Shown piece by piece: positions 1 to 9,195 of a DNA stretch of 64,000 nucleotides. The first letter of the stretch is position 1; every line of letters begins with the position of its first letter. Source of the stretch: JAQUYS01 sp964430665 (GTDB lineage: Archaea > Nanobdellota > Nanobdellia > Woesearchaeales > SKGA01); the NCBI GenBank assembly GCA_964430665.1, contig CAYSFC010000002.1, positions 1 through 64,000 of the forward strand. Direction: 5' to 3'. The notes beneath the pieces were generated by a model. That model worked only from the letters and a program-made list of their open reading frames with translations, had not been told where the DNA came from and searched no databases. The translations under genes were made by a program, and so were the position numbers.

Positions 1-57
1 AGTTGACGCAATAATTTAAAAAGAAAAAGAAAGAAATTGTAAATTTCTTTTAAAAGT

Positions 58-1746
58 TTATTTCAACTTAATGTTTAATTCATCCAATTGCTCAGTTGTA
101 ACATCGCTAGGAGAATCATCCATAGGACATTGTGCACTCTTATTTTTTGGAAATGCAATAACGTCTCTGATATCTGTTTTTCCCAACATCGTTGAAACCA
201 ATCTTTCAATACCAATACCCATTCCGCCATGAACTGGTCCACCATATTCATATGCTTCTAACAAAAATCCAAATTTTTCTTTTGCTTCTCGCTCACCAAT
301 ACCTATAAATTCTAAAATTCTTTCTTGTATTTTTGGATCGCTTACCCTTATTGATCCTGAAGCCATTTCCCAACCATTAAGAACTAAATCCCATAAATCT
401 CCCAATGCTTTATCAGGTCTTTTTTCAAAATCTTCAATAAATTCTTTTTTAGGCATTGAAAAAGCATGATGTTCTGGCTCCCATTTTTTCTCTTCTTCAT
501 TGTATGCAAATAATGGAAAATCATTCACCCAACAAAATTCAAAGTCAACACTTGCAGTCAATCCAGAGTCTTTTGCTAAAGAGTTTCTTAGATGACCTAA
601 ACTTTTTTGAGCAATTCTTTTTTTATCTGCACCGAAAAAAAATGTTCCATTTTCTTTTTTAGATATTTCCTTTAATTTTTTCTTTAAATCTTCACTTAAG
701 AATTTAGTAATTCCTGTGTCGAATTCATCATCAAAAATCTTAGTATAAGCCAATCCTTTAGCTTTGTAAATTTTTACAAGTTCAGTGTATTTATCAATTT
801 CTTTTCGAGAAAATTCTTTGGGAATAAAAATAGTATAAATACTTTCAGCTTCTTTGAAAACATTAAATTCACATGTTTTTGCTTTCTCAGTTATATTGTT
901 TAATTCCATCCCAAATCGTATGTCAGGTTTATCTGTTCCAAATCTCTCCATAGATTCTTCATATGAAAATGTTGGAAAAGGAGTTTTTAAATCTTGATTT
1001 AAATTTTCTTTAAAAACAAAACTTAACATCTCTTCAACATAACTTCTTATCTCATCACTTGTTACAAAACTCATTTCAAAATCTAATTGAGTATGTTCTG
1101 GTTGTCTATCTGCTCTTAACTCCTCATCTCTAAGACACTTAGCTAATTGATAATATTTATCTAATCCTGCAACCATCAAAATTTGTTTATATAATTGAGG
1201 ACTTTGAGGAAGCGCATAAAACTTACCTTTGTTTGTCCTAGAAGGAACTAAAAAATCTCTTGCACCTTCAGGTGTAGATTTCACTAGAATAGGAGTTTCT
1301 ATTTCTAAAAAATTGTGTTCATTAAAGAATTTTCTTATGCTAAAAATAACATCGTTTTTGAACTGAAAGTTTTTAATCATTTCTGGTCTTCTTAAATCTA
1401 AATACCTATACTTTAATCTTGTATCTTCTGTGGCATGTTCATCCAAAGGCAAAGATTGAGATTTATTTATTATTTCGATTTTTTTAACTATAACTTCTAT
1501 TTCTCCAGTACTTATATTTTCATTTGCTTCAGGTTTAATTTTAACTTCGCCTTCAACTCTCACAACATATTCTTTTTTTAAATCAACTTCCTTATCTAAA
1601 GTTAATTGAGTTATTCCATAACGATCTCTTATATCTATGAATGTTAAAGAACCATGAGTTCTAATTTTATTTATCCATCCTGAAAGAACTACTTTTTTCC
1701 CAGCATCTTCTTTTCTTAATTCTCCACATGTATGCGTTCTAAACAT
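58..1746 (-). CDS. aspS: Aspartyl-tRNA synthetase, bacterial type
   Basis: Class II synthetase charging tRNA-Asp in the cytoplasm. The N-terminal OB-fold anticodon-binding domain (about residues 1-105) opens with MFRTHTCGEL and includes GWINKIRTHG. The catalytic core follows with motif 2 region FRDEELRADRQPEHTQLDFEM-like sequence and motif 3 GGMGIGIERL near the C-terminus. Between motifs 2 and 3 lies a GAD-type insertion (starting near FGTDKPDIRFGMEL), which is known for bacterial AspRS and absent from the compact archaeal form. At 562 aa it is near the usual bacterial length (about 590). An AsnRS gene at 43227 means tRNA-Asn need not be served by this enzyme. The bacterial type in an otherwise archaeal genome suggests horizontal acquisition (inference). 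Confidence 0.95.
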   Translation of the reverse strand: MFRTHTCGELRKEDAGKKVVLSGWINKIRTHGSLTFIDIRDRYGITQLTLDKEVDLKKEYVVRVEGEVKIKPEANENISTGEIEVIVKKIEIINKSQSLPLDEHATEDTRLKYRYLDLRRPEMIKNFQFKNDVIFSIRKFFNEHNFLEIETPILVKSTPEGARDFLVPSRTNKGKFYALPQSPQLYKQILMVAGLDKYYQLAKCLRDEELRADRQPEHTQLDFEMSFVTSDEIRSYVEEMLSFVFKENLNQDLKTPFPTFSYEESMERFGTDKPDIRFGMELNNITEKAKTCEFNVFKEAESIYTIFIPKEFSRKEIDKYTELVKIYKAKGLAYTKIFDDEFDTGITKFLSEDLKKKLKEISKKENGTFFFGADKKRIAQKSLGHLRNSLAKDSGLTASVDFEFCWVNDFPLFAYNEEEKKWEPEHHAFSMPKKEFIEDFEKRPDKALGDLWDLVLNGWEMASGSIRVSDPKIQERILEFIGIGEREAKEKFGFLLEAYEYGGPVHGGMGIGIERLVSTMLGKTDIRDVIAFPKNKSAQCPMDDSPSDVTTEQLDELNIKLK

Positions 1747-1790
1747 TTTTTCACCTTAAAATCATTATTTTTTAATAGATAATCAAATAT

Positions 1791-2363
1791 CTAATCACAT
1801 TTATATTCAATTATTTTAATACTATTAATTCTATCTCCTGCTCTCAAATTCAAAACATTATCCATTCCTTCAATAACTTTTCCAAAAACTGCATAATTTC
1901 CATCTAAGAAATGTGCTTCATCTAAAGTTATATAAAATTGACTCGAAGCGCTGTTAGGATTATTGGACCTTGCCATTGCAAGCACTCCTTTATTATGAGT
2001 TAAATTAGTTATTTCTAAAGGAATAGTTTTACCACTTCCACCAGTTCCATCTCCATCCGGATCTCCTCCCTGAATAACAAAACCAGGTTCATATCTATGA
2101 AAAGTTAAATTATTATAAAATCCTCTTTCTGTTAAATTAAGAAAATTTGTTGAAGTTATAGGAGTTTCTTTATTGTAAATTTCACAAAGTATTTTTCCTT
2201 TATTAGTATCTATCTCAACTATTGTTTTAATAACATTATTGCATTTTTTATCATTCATTTTTATTGCACCTGTTATAATCATGGCAAGAATAATTAGTCC
2301 AATCATACACCAAACTTGCCAATCAAATAATTTCTCACTCTTAAATTTATTTCTTTTTTTCAT
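1791..2363 (-). CDS. Membrane-anchored cyclophilin-type peptidyl-prolyl isomerase
   Basis: Catalyses cis-trans isomerisation of prolyl bonds. One hydrophobic segment (about residues 17-36) follows a basic N-terminus, which suggests a signal anchor with the catalytic domain outside the membrane. The cyclophilin core is clear: TFHRYEPGFVIQGGDPDGDG holds the catalytic Arg-equivalent region, then SQFYITLDEAHFLDGNYAVFGKVIEGMD-type sequence typical of bacterial and archaeal small cyclophilins. Length (190 aa) is normal for anchor plus domain. It lies downstream of the translin-like gene on the same strand, separated by 43 bp that hold a hairpin. Family assignment is sure; location is inferred. Confidence 0.92.
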   Translation of the reverse strand: MKKRNKFKSEKLFDWQVWCMIGLIILAMIITGAIKMNDKKCNNVIKTIVEIDTNKGKILCEIYNKETPITSTNFLNLTERGFYNNLTFHRYEPGFVIQGGDPDGDGTGGSGKTIPLEITNLTHNKGVLAMARSNNPNSASSQFYITLDEAHFLDGNYAVFGKVIEGMDNVLNLRAGDRINSIKIIEYKCD

Positions 2364-2376
2364 TTCTTACACCGTG

Positions 2377-2397
2377 CGAACTGAACACTCAGCTTCG
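2377..2397. other. Short-loop hairpin between translin-like and cyclophilin genes
   Basis: CGAACTGA pairs with TCAG-C-TTCG, an 8-bp stem with one bulged base and a 4-nt ACAC loop on the + strand. It is GC-rich compared with the surroundings and fills the 43-bp gap between two genes on the minus strand. It may be an intercistronic processing or attenuation element; there is no T-run directly after it on the minus strand. Confidence 0.5.
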
Positions 2398-2406
2398 TTC
2401 GTTGTT

Positions 2407-2991
2407 TCATTTTTTAAGCTCTATGTCGTAAATTATTGACTCAACTTTATTTAAATTATATTTCAATGAATCGAACTTTTTTCTTAATTCTCCTGATCTA
2501 AAATCAAAGTTCAAATATAAACCATAAATTTCTTCTATCGTATCTTTAATTTCTTTAACTTTTGAAAATTCTCCTTTAGTTGCCAAAGACACACTCAACT
2601 TTGCAATTTCTCCAGAGAAATCAGACATTGCTAACAAATATATTTCATACGGAACTTTTATTTGTTTTGATGTCAATATTTTTTTTGAAGTCATATATTC
2701 GTAAAACAATTTCGCTTCAACATATTCTTCCAATCCTGATTTTAATATGTGCATAAGTTCTATTTTTGAATCTTTTATTATTTTCTCTGTTTTTGTTTTT
2801 TCTTTTTCAGCTTTATTCAATAAAACTTTTGCTTCTTCTGAATCTCCTCTTGATTGAGAATAAATTGATTTTTTAGATAGTTTTGTGATCTCTCTAGTAA
2901 TAAGAATAATTTTCTCCCTAAATCTATCATCTTTTTCATATTGAGATATTAATTCTTTGAAATCTTTTTTAGTTTGGCTTAAATTCTTCAT
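2407..2991 (-). CDS. Translin family protein
   Basis: An all-alpha protein of 194 aa resembling archaeal translin/TRAX homologues, octameric single-stranded nucleic-acid-binding proteins in known cases. Recognisable features are the helix around LLAMSDFSGEIAKLSVSLAT (about residues 125-145) and the C-terminal signature around LNFDFRSGELRKKFDSLK, which matches the conserved end of the family where the chain is described as R(R/K)K(x)D. The acidic triad of the TRAX RNase is not obvious, so a catalytic role cannot be claimed. It is probably co-transcribed with the cyclophilin downstream. Confidence 0.82.
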   Translation of the reverse strand: MKNLSQTKKDFKELISQYEKDDRFREKIILITREITKLSKKSIYSQSRGDSEEAKVLLNKAEKEKTKTEKIIKDSKIELMHILKSGLEEYVEAKLFYEYMTSKKILTSKQIKVPYEIYLLAMSDFSGEIAKLSVSLATKGEFSKVKEIKDTIEEIYGLYLNFDFRSGELRKKFDSLKYNLNKVESIIYDIELKK

Positions 2992-3084
2992 TTTGAATAC
3001 GTTAGTCTTATTTTCTTTATAAATTTAATACATTTTATTTTTCGATACTTTTATAAATGAATTGTACCACTTTTTACAATATAC

Positions 3085-3657
3085 ATGGCTGCCACATTAT
3101 TATCAGGATCTGTTGACTTTCTAGCTTCTTTAGGAGTATATGATGTAGTCTTGCCTTTTTTGCTTGTTTTTACACTATTATTCGCCTTTTTAGAAAAAAC
3201 TAAAATACTTGGTTTAGAGGTTTTAAAGGATAAAAATGGCAAAGAACACACATTTACTCGTAAGAATTTGAATAGTATGGTTGCATTCACGGTTTCTTTC
3301 TTTGTAATTGCTTCAAGTCAATTAGTTAGAATAATAAGTGAAATAATGGCTAATGTGGTAATTTTAATAGTTTTAGGAGTTTCGTATTTGTTGGCAACAG
3401 GTGTATTTCATACAGGTCAAGAAGAATATAAAGTTTCTACATGGGAAAAAACCACTTTTTCAATAATTTCTTTGGTAGGAATTATATTTATAGTTTTGAA
3501 TGCTCTTGGTTGGTTAGATATATTTTATAAATTTTTAAATAGAGCTTGGTATGATGCAAATATAGCGTCTGCACTTATGGTACTTGTATTTGTTGGGTTC
3601 ATGGTTTGGATAACTTGGACTCCAGCTCCAAAAGTTGAGGAAAAAAAAGGTGACTAA
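3085..3657 (+). CDS. Multi-pass membrane protein, first of three tandem paralogues
   Basis: No characterised family recognised. The 190-aa protein has about five hydrophobic segments. The first carries the motif DVVLPFLLVFTLLFAFLEKT (residues about 20-39), ending at a short polar stretch KILG. The two genes directly downstream encode proteins of similar length whose first helix has the same pattern, so the three are paralogues. The start ATG lies about 25-30 bp after a TATA-like tract (ttttataaatg at 3049-3060), so the messenger may be nearly leaderless. Tight spacing to the next gene (2 bp) indicates an operon. The neighbourhood with a secretion ATPase suggests, but does not show, a role at the envelope. 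Confidence 0.8.
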   Translation: MAATLLSGSVDFLASLGVYDVVLPFLLVFTLLFAFLEKTKILGLEVLKDKNGKEHTFTRKNLNSMVAFTVSFFVIASSQLVRIISEIMANVVILIVLGVSYLLATGVFHTGQEEYKVSTWEKTTFSIISLVGIIFIVLNALGWLDIFYKFLNRAWYDANIASALMVLVFVGFMVWITWTPAPKVEEKKGD

Positions 3658-3659
3658 AA

Positions 3660-4250
3660 ATGTTATTTGAAAATATGATTTTATCATTACAAGAAATGGG
3701 TTTTATTGACGTAGTATTACCTTTCTTACTAATATTTACAATAGTTTTTGCCGTTATGGAAAAAACAAAATTGTTAGGTGAAGACAAAAAAGTTAAAAAA
3801 TATTCTGCAATAATTGCTATGGTTTTAGCATTTTCAGTTGTTGTTCCTCACGTTACAGGTCATTATTTTTACGGGTTTGATGCAGTTGTTATAATTAATG
3901 ATGCTTTACCTCAAATTGGTTTGTTAATAGTATCTCTTGTAATGATGCTTTTAACTGTTGGTTTATGGACTGGTAAAAGACCAAAAGGAAATAAAGGAAT
4001 TGGTCCTTGGTTTATGGCGGCTTCATTATTACTAATTATCTTAATATTTATGGGCTCAATTGGTTGGTCAAATATGCCTTCCTGGTTATTTAAAATATTT
4101 AATAGCGATTTATTGGCACCTATAGTTGCGATACTTGTTATCGGTGTTGTTTTGAGTTTTATTGTTAGTGATGATTCTGACGATAAAGGCGATAAAGGAA
4201 TTAAAGGAATTAGTAAGTTGTTCTCTGACTTTGGCGGAGGAGATGATTAA
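3660..4250 (+). CDS. Multi-pass membrane protein, second tandem paralogue
   Basis: 196-aa membrane protein. Its first helix (about residues 15-38) repeats the motif of the preceding gene as DVVLPFLLIFTIVFAVMEKT followed by KLLG. Further helices lie at about 48-65, 80-102, 116-137 and 149-171. The C-terminus is polar and rich in Asp, Lys and Gly (DDSDDKGDKG), probably cytoplasmic. The gene starts 2 bp after the previous stop and ends 5 bp before the next start. Function is unknown; the paralogy is visible directly. Confidence 0.8.
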   Translation: MLFENMILSLQEMGFIDVVLPFLLIFTIVFAVMEKTKLLGEDKKVKKYSAIIAMVLAFSVVVPHVTGHYFYGFDAVVIINDALPQIGLLIVSLVMMLLTVGLWTGKRPKGNKGIGPWFMAASLLLIILIFMGSIGWSNMPSWLFKIFNSDLLAPIVAILVIGVVLSFIVSDDSDDKGDKGIKGISKLFSDFGGGDD

Positions 4251-4255
4251 ATAAA

Positions 4256-4891
4256 ATGGCAACATTAATGGATGTAGGTTTGTTGGACTATTTTGGATCG
4301 ATTTTCCTATTCTTAATGGTCTTCGCTGTCTCTTACGGACTTTTATCTATGTCCAAATTTTTTAAAGATGTTCCTGGAAAGAATGGCTTGTATGCGATTG
4401 TTTCATTAGCAGTTTCTTTCTTTATTGTAATGTTTAAACCAGCATCGGATATAATTAGAGTTATGGTTCCTTGGGCAACAGTTCTTTTAATTGTATCTTT
4501 TTTAATTTTATTTATTGTAAAAACATTCAATCAAGATGAATCTATGATAAATAAATTAATCTTCGACAAAGGTGTTTATTGGACAATAATTACAATATTT
4601 ATAATAATTATAATTGCTTCATTTTCGTCTACTTTTGGTCAATCTTTACTTAGTAAACAAGTTGAAGGAGAAGATGGAACAACAATTGTATATGATGAAA
4701 ATGCAAATGTAACAGCAACTTCAAAAGTCGATTTAGTTAGAGATTTTGAGCAAGGCACTACAGGAAGTTCTAATTTTGGAGATAATGTTTTGATGACTTT
4801 AGTTAATCCAAAAGTGCTGGGCTTGATTTTAATGATGCTCATTGGCTTATTTACTATAATGTTATTATCAGGAGCACAGGAGAGTTGGTGA
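4256..4891 (+). CDS. Multi-pass membrane protein, third and divergent paralogue
   Basis: 211 aa. The first helix keeps a weaker version of the shared motif (VGLLDYFGSIFLFLMVFAVS, then YGLLSMSKFF). About five hydrophobic segments are visible, including a C-terminal one (VLGLILMMLIGLFTIMLLSG). Between helices four and five is a polar loop of about 50 residues rich in Thr, Val and acidic residues, unlike the other two paralogues, which could be an exposed domain. It follows the second paralogue by 5 bp and precedes the coiled-coil gene by 5 bp, so the four genes appear to be one transcription unit. Confidence 0.78.
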   Translation: MATLMDVGLLDYFGSIFLFLMVFAVSYGLLSMSKFFKDVPGKNGLYAIVSLAVSFFIVMFKPASDIIRVMVPWATVLLIVSFLILFIVKTFNQDESMINKLIFDKGVYWTIITIFIIIIIASFSSTFGQSLLSKQVEGEDGTTIVYDENANVTATSKVDLVRDFEQGTTGSSNFGDNVLMTLVNPKVLGLILMMLIGLFTIMLLSGAQESW

Positions 4892-4896
4892 ATTAA

Positions 4897-5316
4897 ATGA
4901 ATCCAGAGAATAATCCTCCACAAGCTATGCCTCCTCCACCTCAAAATACAATGCCTATTTCTCACAATACTCTTCCTCCAGCACAAGAAACAAGCAATGA
5001 AGAATTAATTGAAGCCATAATTGATGAGAAATGGAATGAACTAGTAAAAGATATTTCTAAAATTATTGAATGGAAAAATAATGCACAAAATCAACTGGCT
5101 CAATTTGAACAAAAATTTCAAGATTTACAAGCACAATTCGATAGACTTCACAATGCAGTTGTTGGAAAAATTGGAGAATATGACAAACATATTTTAGATG
5201 TTGGTGCTGAAATTCAATCTATGGAAAAAGTTTTTTCAAAAATTTTACCTGTCTTTACTCAAAATGTTAGTGAGTTAACTCGAATCACAGATGATTTGAA
5301 AAGTAAGAAAAAATAA
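4897..5316 (+). CDS. Proline-rich/coiled-coil protein of the membrane-paralogue operon
   Basis: 139 aa with no recognised family. The first 35 residues are rich in Pro, Gln and Asn (PPQAMPPPPQN), then a long amphipathic helical region runs to the end with heptad-like spacing (LAQFEQKFQDLQAQFDRL at about 63-80). No membrane segment or signal peptide is seen. It is the last gene of the four-gene membrane operon and could be its cytoplasmic scaffold (inference). It converges with the minus-strand coiled-coil gene, leaving a 1-bp gap. Confidence 0.75.
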   Translation: MNPENNPPQAMPPPPQNTMPISHNTLPPAQETSNEELIEAIIDEKWNELVKDISKIIEWKNNAQNQLAQFEQKFQDLQAQFDRLHNAVVGKIGEYDKHILDVGAEIQSMEKVFSKILPVFTQNVSELTRITDDLKSKKK

Positions 5317-5317
5317 T

Positions 5318-5689
5318 TTATTGATTAAATTTTCTTCTTAGAAAATCGTTTATTTCTTTTCTTGTAACAAAATCCATAGGTTCCCAATATTCAAGATATT
5401 TTTGTATAATTGTAAATTCTCTTCTATCTGTAAAATTTTGAACTTCATCAGTTAACAATTCAAGTTTTTCCATAGCACCTTTTAATTTAATTTTCAATTT
5501 AATTATATCTTCATTTAATAATCTGAATTCATTAAATTGATTTTTCTCCACTTGAATTAAATTTTGATCTGTTACTGAAGATTTTTTTCTAAGAATAGTA
5601 TATCTTTCTTCAAGAATTTTTAACCTAGTTGAAATAGTGGTTATAGTTGTAGCGGGCAATATTTCCTGTTCTTCTTGTGGTTTAACCAT
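5318..5689 (-). CDS. Small coiled-coil protein, coupled to trpS
   Basis: 123 aa from the ATG at 5689 (MVKPQEEQ), preferred over an upstream TTG at 5707 because this ATG overlaps the trpS stop codon region, a typical translational-coupling arrangement. The middle (about residues 22-90) is a predicted coiled coil (LKILEERYTILRKKS, LNEDIIKLKIKLKGAMEKLE). The C-terminal 30 residues contain a possible helix-turn pattern (FVTRKEINDFLRRKF). No family recognised. It may bind the membrane-operon coiled-coil protein encoded head-on, but this is speculation from position. Confidence 0.7.
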   Translation of the reverse strand: MVKPQEEQEILPATTITTISTRLKILEERYTILRKKSSVTDQNLIQVEKNQFNEFRLLNEDIIKLKIKLKGAMEKLELLTDEVQNFTDRREFTIIQKYLEYWEPMDFVTRKEINDFLRRKFNQ

Positions 5690-6809
5690 TGTAAATGAAT
5701 TTATCAATTAATTTTTCAGCACTTGCACGTCTTTTTTGATGCTCTGCTAAAAATTGATTTATTTTATCTATTAATATTTGTTTAATTTCTCCACTTAAAA
5801 GTTTTCCTGATTTATAATCATCATAAATTTTCTTTAATTTTTCATCATCATCTTCAAAATGAAATAACCATAAGTAAGGAACATCTATGTCAGGATTTCC
5901 TCCAAACTTTCTGTGTTCTTCAAGAGTTTCTTTTCCACCTGAAAAAGCATACTTGTTTATTTTTTTCTTAACAGTTTTTGGATCATCCGTTAATAATATT
6001 GCTTTGTTCACATCAGAACTACTCATTTTACCTTCAGGTCCTGTCATTGGAGACATTAATTTACAATGTAAAATTGCAGGTTTGTTGTGACCTAGTTTTT
6101 CTACAACATCTCTAGATATTCTAAAATGAGGATCTTGATCCACTCCTAAAGGAATTAAACAAGGCCTATTTTCATTTTTTAATATGTTTGGTAAAAAAGT
6201 AGGTACTGTTTGCATTGCAGTATAAAAAATACTGCCAATATTATTCGAATCAGTAAATCCAAAAGCAGATTTAATTGTTGAGAAAGTTATTTTTTTAGCT
6301 ACTTTTATTGCTTCAGGATACATCAATCCTGCATGTTTTGTATCCACAATAAAATGTGTTTTTTCTGGATTAAATCCTAACGCAATAACATCTTTCATAT
6401 TTTCTTTAGTCCAATCTTGAATTTCTTCATATGTTTTATTTTTGAAAAGAAATTTTTCATCGTCTGTAAATTGAAACCATAATTCAACATCGAAAGCATC
6501 TTGTAACCATTTTGTAAATATCCAAGGAATAGTATGTCCTAAATGAATTGGTCCAGAAGGTCCTACACCAGTGTATAAAAAGAATTTATTTCCTTTTTCA
6601 TATTCATCTAAACACCATTTTAAATCACGATTTGCAAAGAAAATACCTCTTTTTAAAAAGTGGTGAAGGGGTTTTCCAGAAACCTTTTCGAGTCTTTCCA
6701 AATCATTTTTTGTAATTTTTTTAATGCCGAATTCATTGATTAATCTATCGTAATCTACCTTACCTTCTATTTCGTAGGGATTTACCTTCTGATTTTCCAT
6801 ATTATTCAT
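5682..6809 (-). CDS. trpS: Tryptophanyl-tRNA synthetase
   Basis: Class I synthetase charging tRNA-Trp. The HIGH-type motif is PIHLGHTIPW (about residues 90-99) and the KMSKS-type motif is GKMSSSD (about residues 260-266). The sequence GVGPSGPIHLGH and the N-terminal extension with NEFGIKKIT are typical of the archaeal/eukaryotic TrpRS type, and 375 aa matches archaeal lengths. The gene is transcribed away from the secretion ATPase gene; the intervening 88 bp should hold both promoters. Its stop overlaps the start of the downstream coiled-coil gene. Confidence 0.95.
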   Translation of the reverse strand: MNNMENQKVNPYEIEGKVDYDRLINEFGIKKITKNDLERLEKVSGKPLHHFLKRGIFFANRDLKWCLDEYEKGNKFFLYTGVGPSGPIHLGHTIPWIFTKWLQDAFDVELWFQFTDDEKFLFKNKTYEEIQDWTKENMKDVIALGFNPEKTHFIVDTKHAGLMYPEAIKVAKKITFSTIKSAFGFTDSNNIGSIFYTAMQTVPTFLPNILKNENRPCLIPLGVDQDPHFRISRDVVEKLGHNKPAILHCKLMSPMTGPEGKMSSSDVNKAILLTDDPKTVKKKINKYAFSGGKETLEEHRKFGGNPDIDVPYLWLFHFEDDDEKLKKIYDDYKSGKLLSGEIKQILIDKINQFLAEHQKRRASAEKLIDKFIYNG

Positions 6810-6897
6810 TTTAATTATTAATTTATTTATAAACTATACGTTCTATTGGAAAGCTTTATATAAACCTTTCTTTACTATTAGTATAAGGGTGTGACGT

Positions 6898-9195
6898 TTG
6901 CTTAATAAGAAAGATAACTCTGAGACTAATATAGAAGTCATTAGAGAAGGTGATGAAATTATTCTAAGAGTAGATTATTCTACAAAACAAAGAACTCCTT
7001 CTATAGAAGATGATGAAATTTGCATGTCTGAAACCTGTACATTTCTTGTAGAGAACCCTTTAACAACAAAAATAATATTTTCTCAAAAACATGATTATGA
7101 ATATGATTACACCCAAGTTTCAATTTTAAAAGAAATAGCTATGCTTTATTCCAAATTTGTAAGAAATAAAGACTTATTTGGTTATCCTGCTTTGGCAAAT
7201 AGATTAACTGCAGCATCAATTTCTTCAAAATACAATCAATTGCATAATGTTTTATTTACACATCTAAAAAAAGATCCTTTAGCTTGTTTTGTTATGATTA
7301 AGAGAATTCTAAGAAGAGAAAAAATTCAAAGAGATAAAGAAGTTGATGAGGAATTAATTCAATCTCAAAATCATTATATTGAATTATTAGAATACATATT
7401 AGATTTACTTCAAAAAACCAAACTTCTTACTTTAGCAAAACCCTATTTAGAAGGATATGATACATCTCACAGAGATGTTTATAGAAAAATATTCTCACCT
7501 TTAATCAGACCTGATTTTGTTTTTACAAAATTAATGGCAGCTTATCCTAAAAATGGAATTGAAATTGCAAATTATTCTATAGGTGATACTGAAGTTGTTG
7601 TTTTTGATATTCCTGAATCCGTACAATATCTTTATCACATATTACCGCCTGAGTTTAAATTATCTGAAGAAAGTTATGATTTACTTGATACGGCTAGAAG
7701 AATTCTCAGCGAACACAAACCTGAAGCAAACGAATACACTGATCCTTCTCGTATGAGAGATGTTTTCAACTCTGTTGGTAGAGATTTATTGGAAGAACTT
7801 GCAAACTATAGAGACTTAAAATTAAGCGAAGATGAATTAAATGAATTAGCTAAAATATTGGTAAGATATACTGTTGGCTTTGGTTTAATTGAGGTTCTAC
7901 TTCAAGATGAACAAATGCAAGATATTTCTGTAAACTCTCCTGTAGGAACTATTCCTATTTTCATAGTTCATGGGGATTTTGATGATTGTACAACCAACAT
8001 ATATCCAACTGTTGCAGACACAGAAAGTTGGGCTTCAAAACTAAGAATGATTTCAGGAAGACCTTTAGATGAGGCAAACCCAATACTTGATACAGAATTA
8101 GAATTGCCAGGAGCGTCTGTTAGAATTTCAACAATAACAAAACCTCTTAATCCTTTTGGAATAGGATTTTCATTTAGAAGACATAGAGATAAACCTTGGA
8201 CATTACCGTTATTTTTAAAATATAAAATGATATCTCCTCTTTCTGCAGGATTATTATCTTTTTTAATTGATGGTACTCGTACAATGTTGATTTGCGGAAC
8301 TAGAAGTTCTGGTAAAAGTTCATTTTTATCATCACTATTAATTGAAATAATGAGAAGACATAGAATAATAACTGTTGAAGATACCCTTGAATTACCAACA
8401 AATTCCATGAAGAATTTAGGCTTTAATATACAGCCCTTAAAAGTTGCCTCAGCACTTTCAACAACAGGAAATGAATTAAGTGCAGAAACAGGTATAAGAA
8501 GTACATTACGTTTAGGGGATTCTGCACTAATTGTTGGTGAAGTTAGAAGTGGTGAAGCAAAAGCATTATATGAAGCTATGAGGGTTGGAGCTGCAGCAAA
8601 TGTAGTTGCTGGAACAATCCATGGAGATAGTCCTTACGGTATTTTTGATAGATTAGTTAACGACATTGGAATTCCTAAAACATCATTTAAAGCAACAGAC
8701 ATAATTATAATTGCAAATCCAATAAAATCTGCTGATGGACTACATAAAATAAGAAGAGTTTTACAAATAACAGAAGTAAGAAAAGATTGGGTTGATGATC
8801 CTAATAGTGAAGGAGGTTTCGTTGATTTAATGAGATATAATTCTAAAACAGATTTGTTAGAGCCGACACCTGAACTTCTAAATGGCGAAAGTGAAATAAT
8901 GAAAGATATTGCTTCCAAAGTTAAAGAATGGGCAGGTAATTGGGATGCTGTTTGGGAAAACGTTCTATTACGTGCAAAAATAAAAGAAAGAGTTTTTACA
9001 ATAAGTGAAGAAGAGAATATGCCTGATCTTCTTGAAGCAGAATTTGTTATTGCTGCAAACGATATGTTTCACAAAATAACTGAAAGAATAATAAAAGAAA
9101 CTGGTTCAGAAAATTCTGATGAAATTTATTTTAGATGGAATGAATGGCTTGAAAAAGAAGTTAAAAAAATTAAATTAAATTATAAAAATGGATGA
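6898..9195 (+). CDS. Type II/IV secretion-family ATPase (FlaI/TadA-like)
   Basis: A hexameric secretion ATPase of the type that drives archaeal type IV pili or archaella. Residues about 1-280 form an N-terminal region less conserved than the motor. The ATPase domain shows Walker A GTRSSGKSS (about 467-475), the ED-containing Asp box TVEDTLELP, a Walker B region LIVGEVRSGEAKALYEAMRV (about 545-564) and the His box AGTIHGDSPYGIFDRLV. The C-terminal 130 residues extend past the usual motor. Total length 765 aa is longer than typical archaellar ATPases (about 550). The start is TTG at 6898, preceded by GGTGTGA. The gene overlaps the next by 8 bp, forming the classic ATPase/platform pair. Confidence 0.93.
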   Translation: MLNKKDNSETNIEVIREGDEIILRVDYSTKQRTPSIEDDEICMSETCTFLVENPLTTKIIFSQKHDYEYDYTQVSILKEIAMLYSKFVRNKDLFGYPALANRLTAASISSKYNQLHNVLFTHLKKDPLACFVMIKRILRREKIQRDKEVDEELIQSQNHYIELLEYILDLLQKTKLLTLAKPYLEGYDTSHRDVYRKIFSPLIRPDFVFTKLMAAYPKNGIEIANYSIGDTEVVVFDIPESVQYLYHILPPEFKLSEESYDLLDTARRILSEHKPEANEYTDPSRMRDVFNSVGRDLLEELANYRDLKLSEDELNELAKILVRYTVGFGLIEVLLQDEQMQDISVNSPVGTIPIFIVHGDFDDCTTNIYPTVADTESWASKLRMISGRPLDEANPILDTELELPGASVRISTITKPLNPFGIGFSFRRHRDKPWTLPLFLKYKMISPLSAGLLSFLIDGTRTMLICGTRSSGKSSFLSSLLIEIMRRHRIITVEDTLELPTNSMKNLGFNIQPLKVASALSTTGNELSAETGIRSTLRLGDSALIVGEVRSGEAKALYEAMRVGAAANVVAGTIHGDSPYGIFDRLVNDIGIPKTSFKATDIIIIANPIKSADGLHKIRRVLQITEVRKDWVDDPNSEGGFVDLMRYNSKTDLLEPTPELLNGESEIMKDIASKVKEWAGNWDAVWENVLLRAKIKERVFTISEEENMPDLLEAEFVIAANDMFHKITERIIKETGSENSDEIYFRWNEWLEKEVKKIKLNYKNG

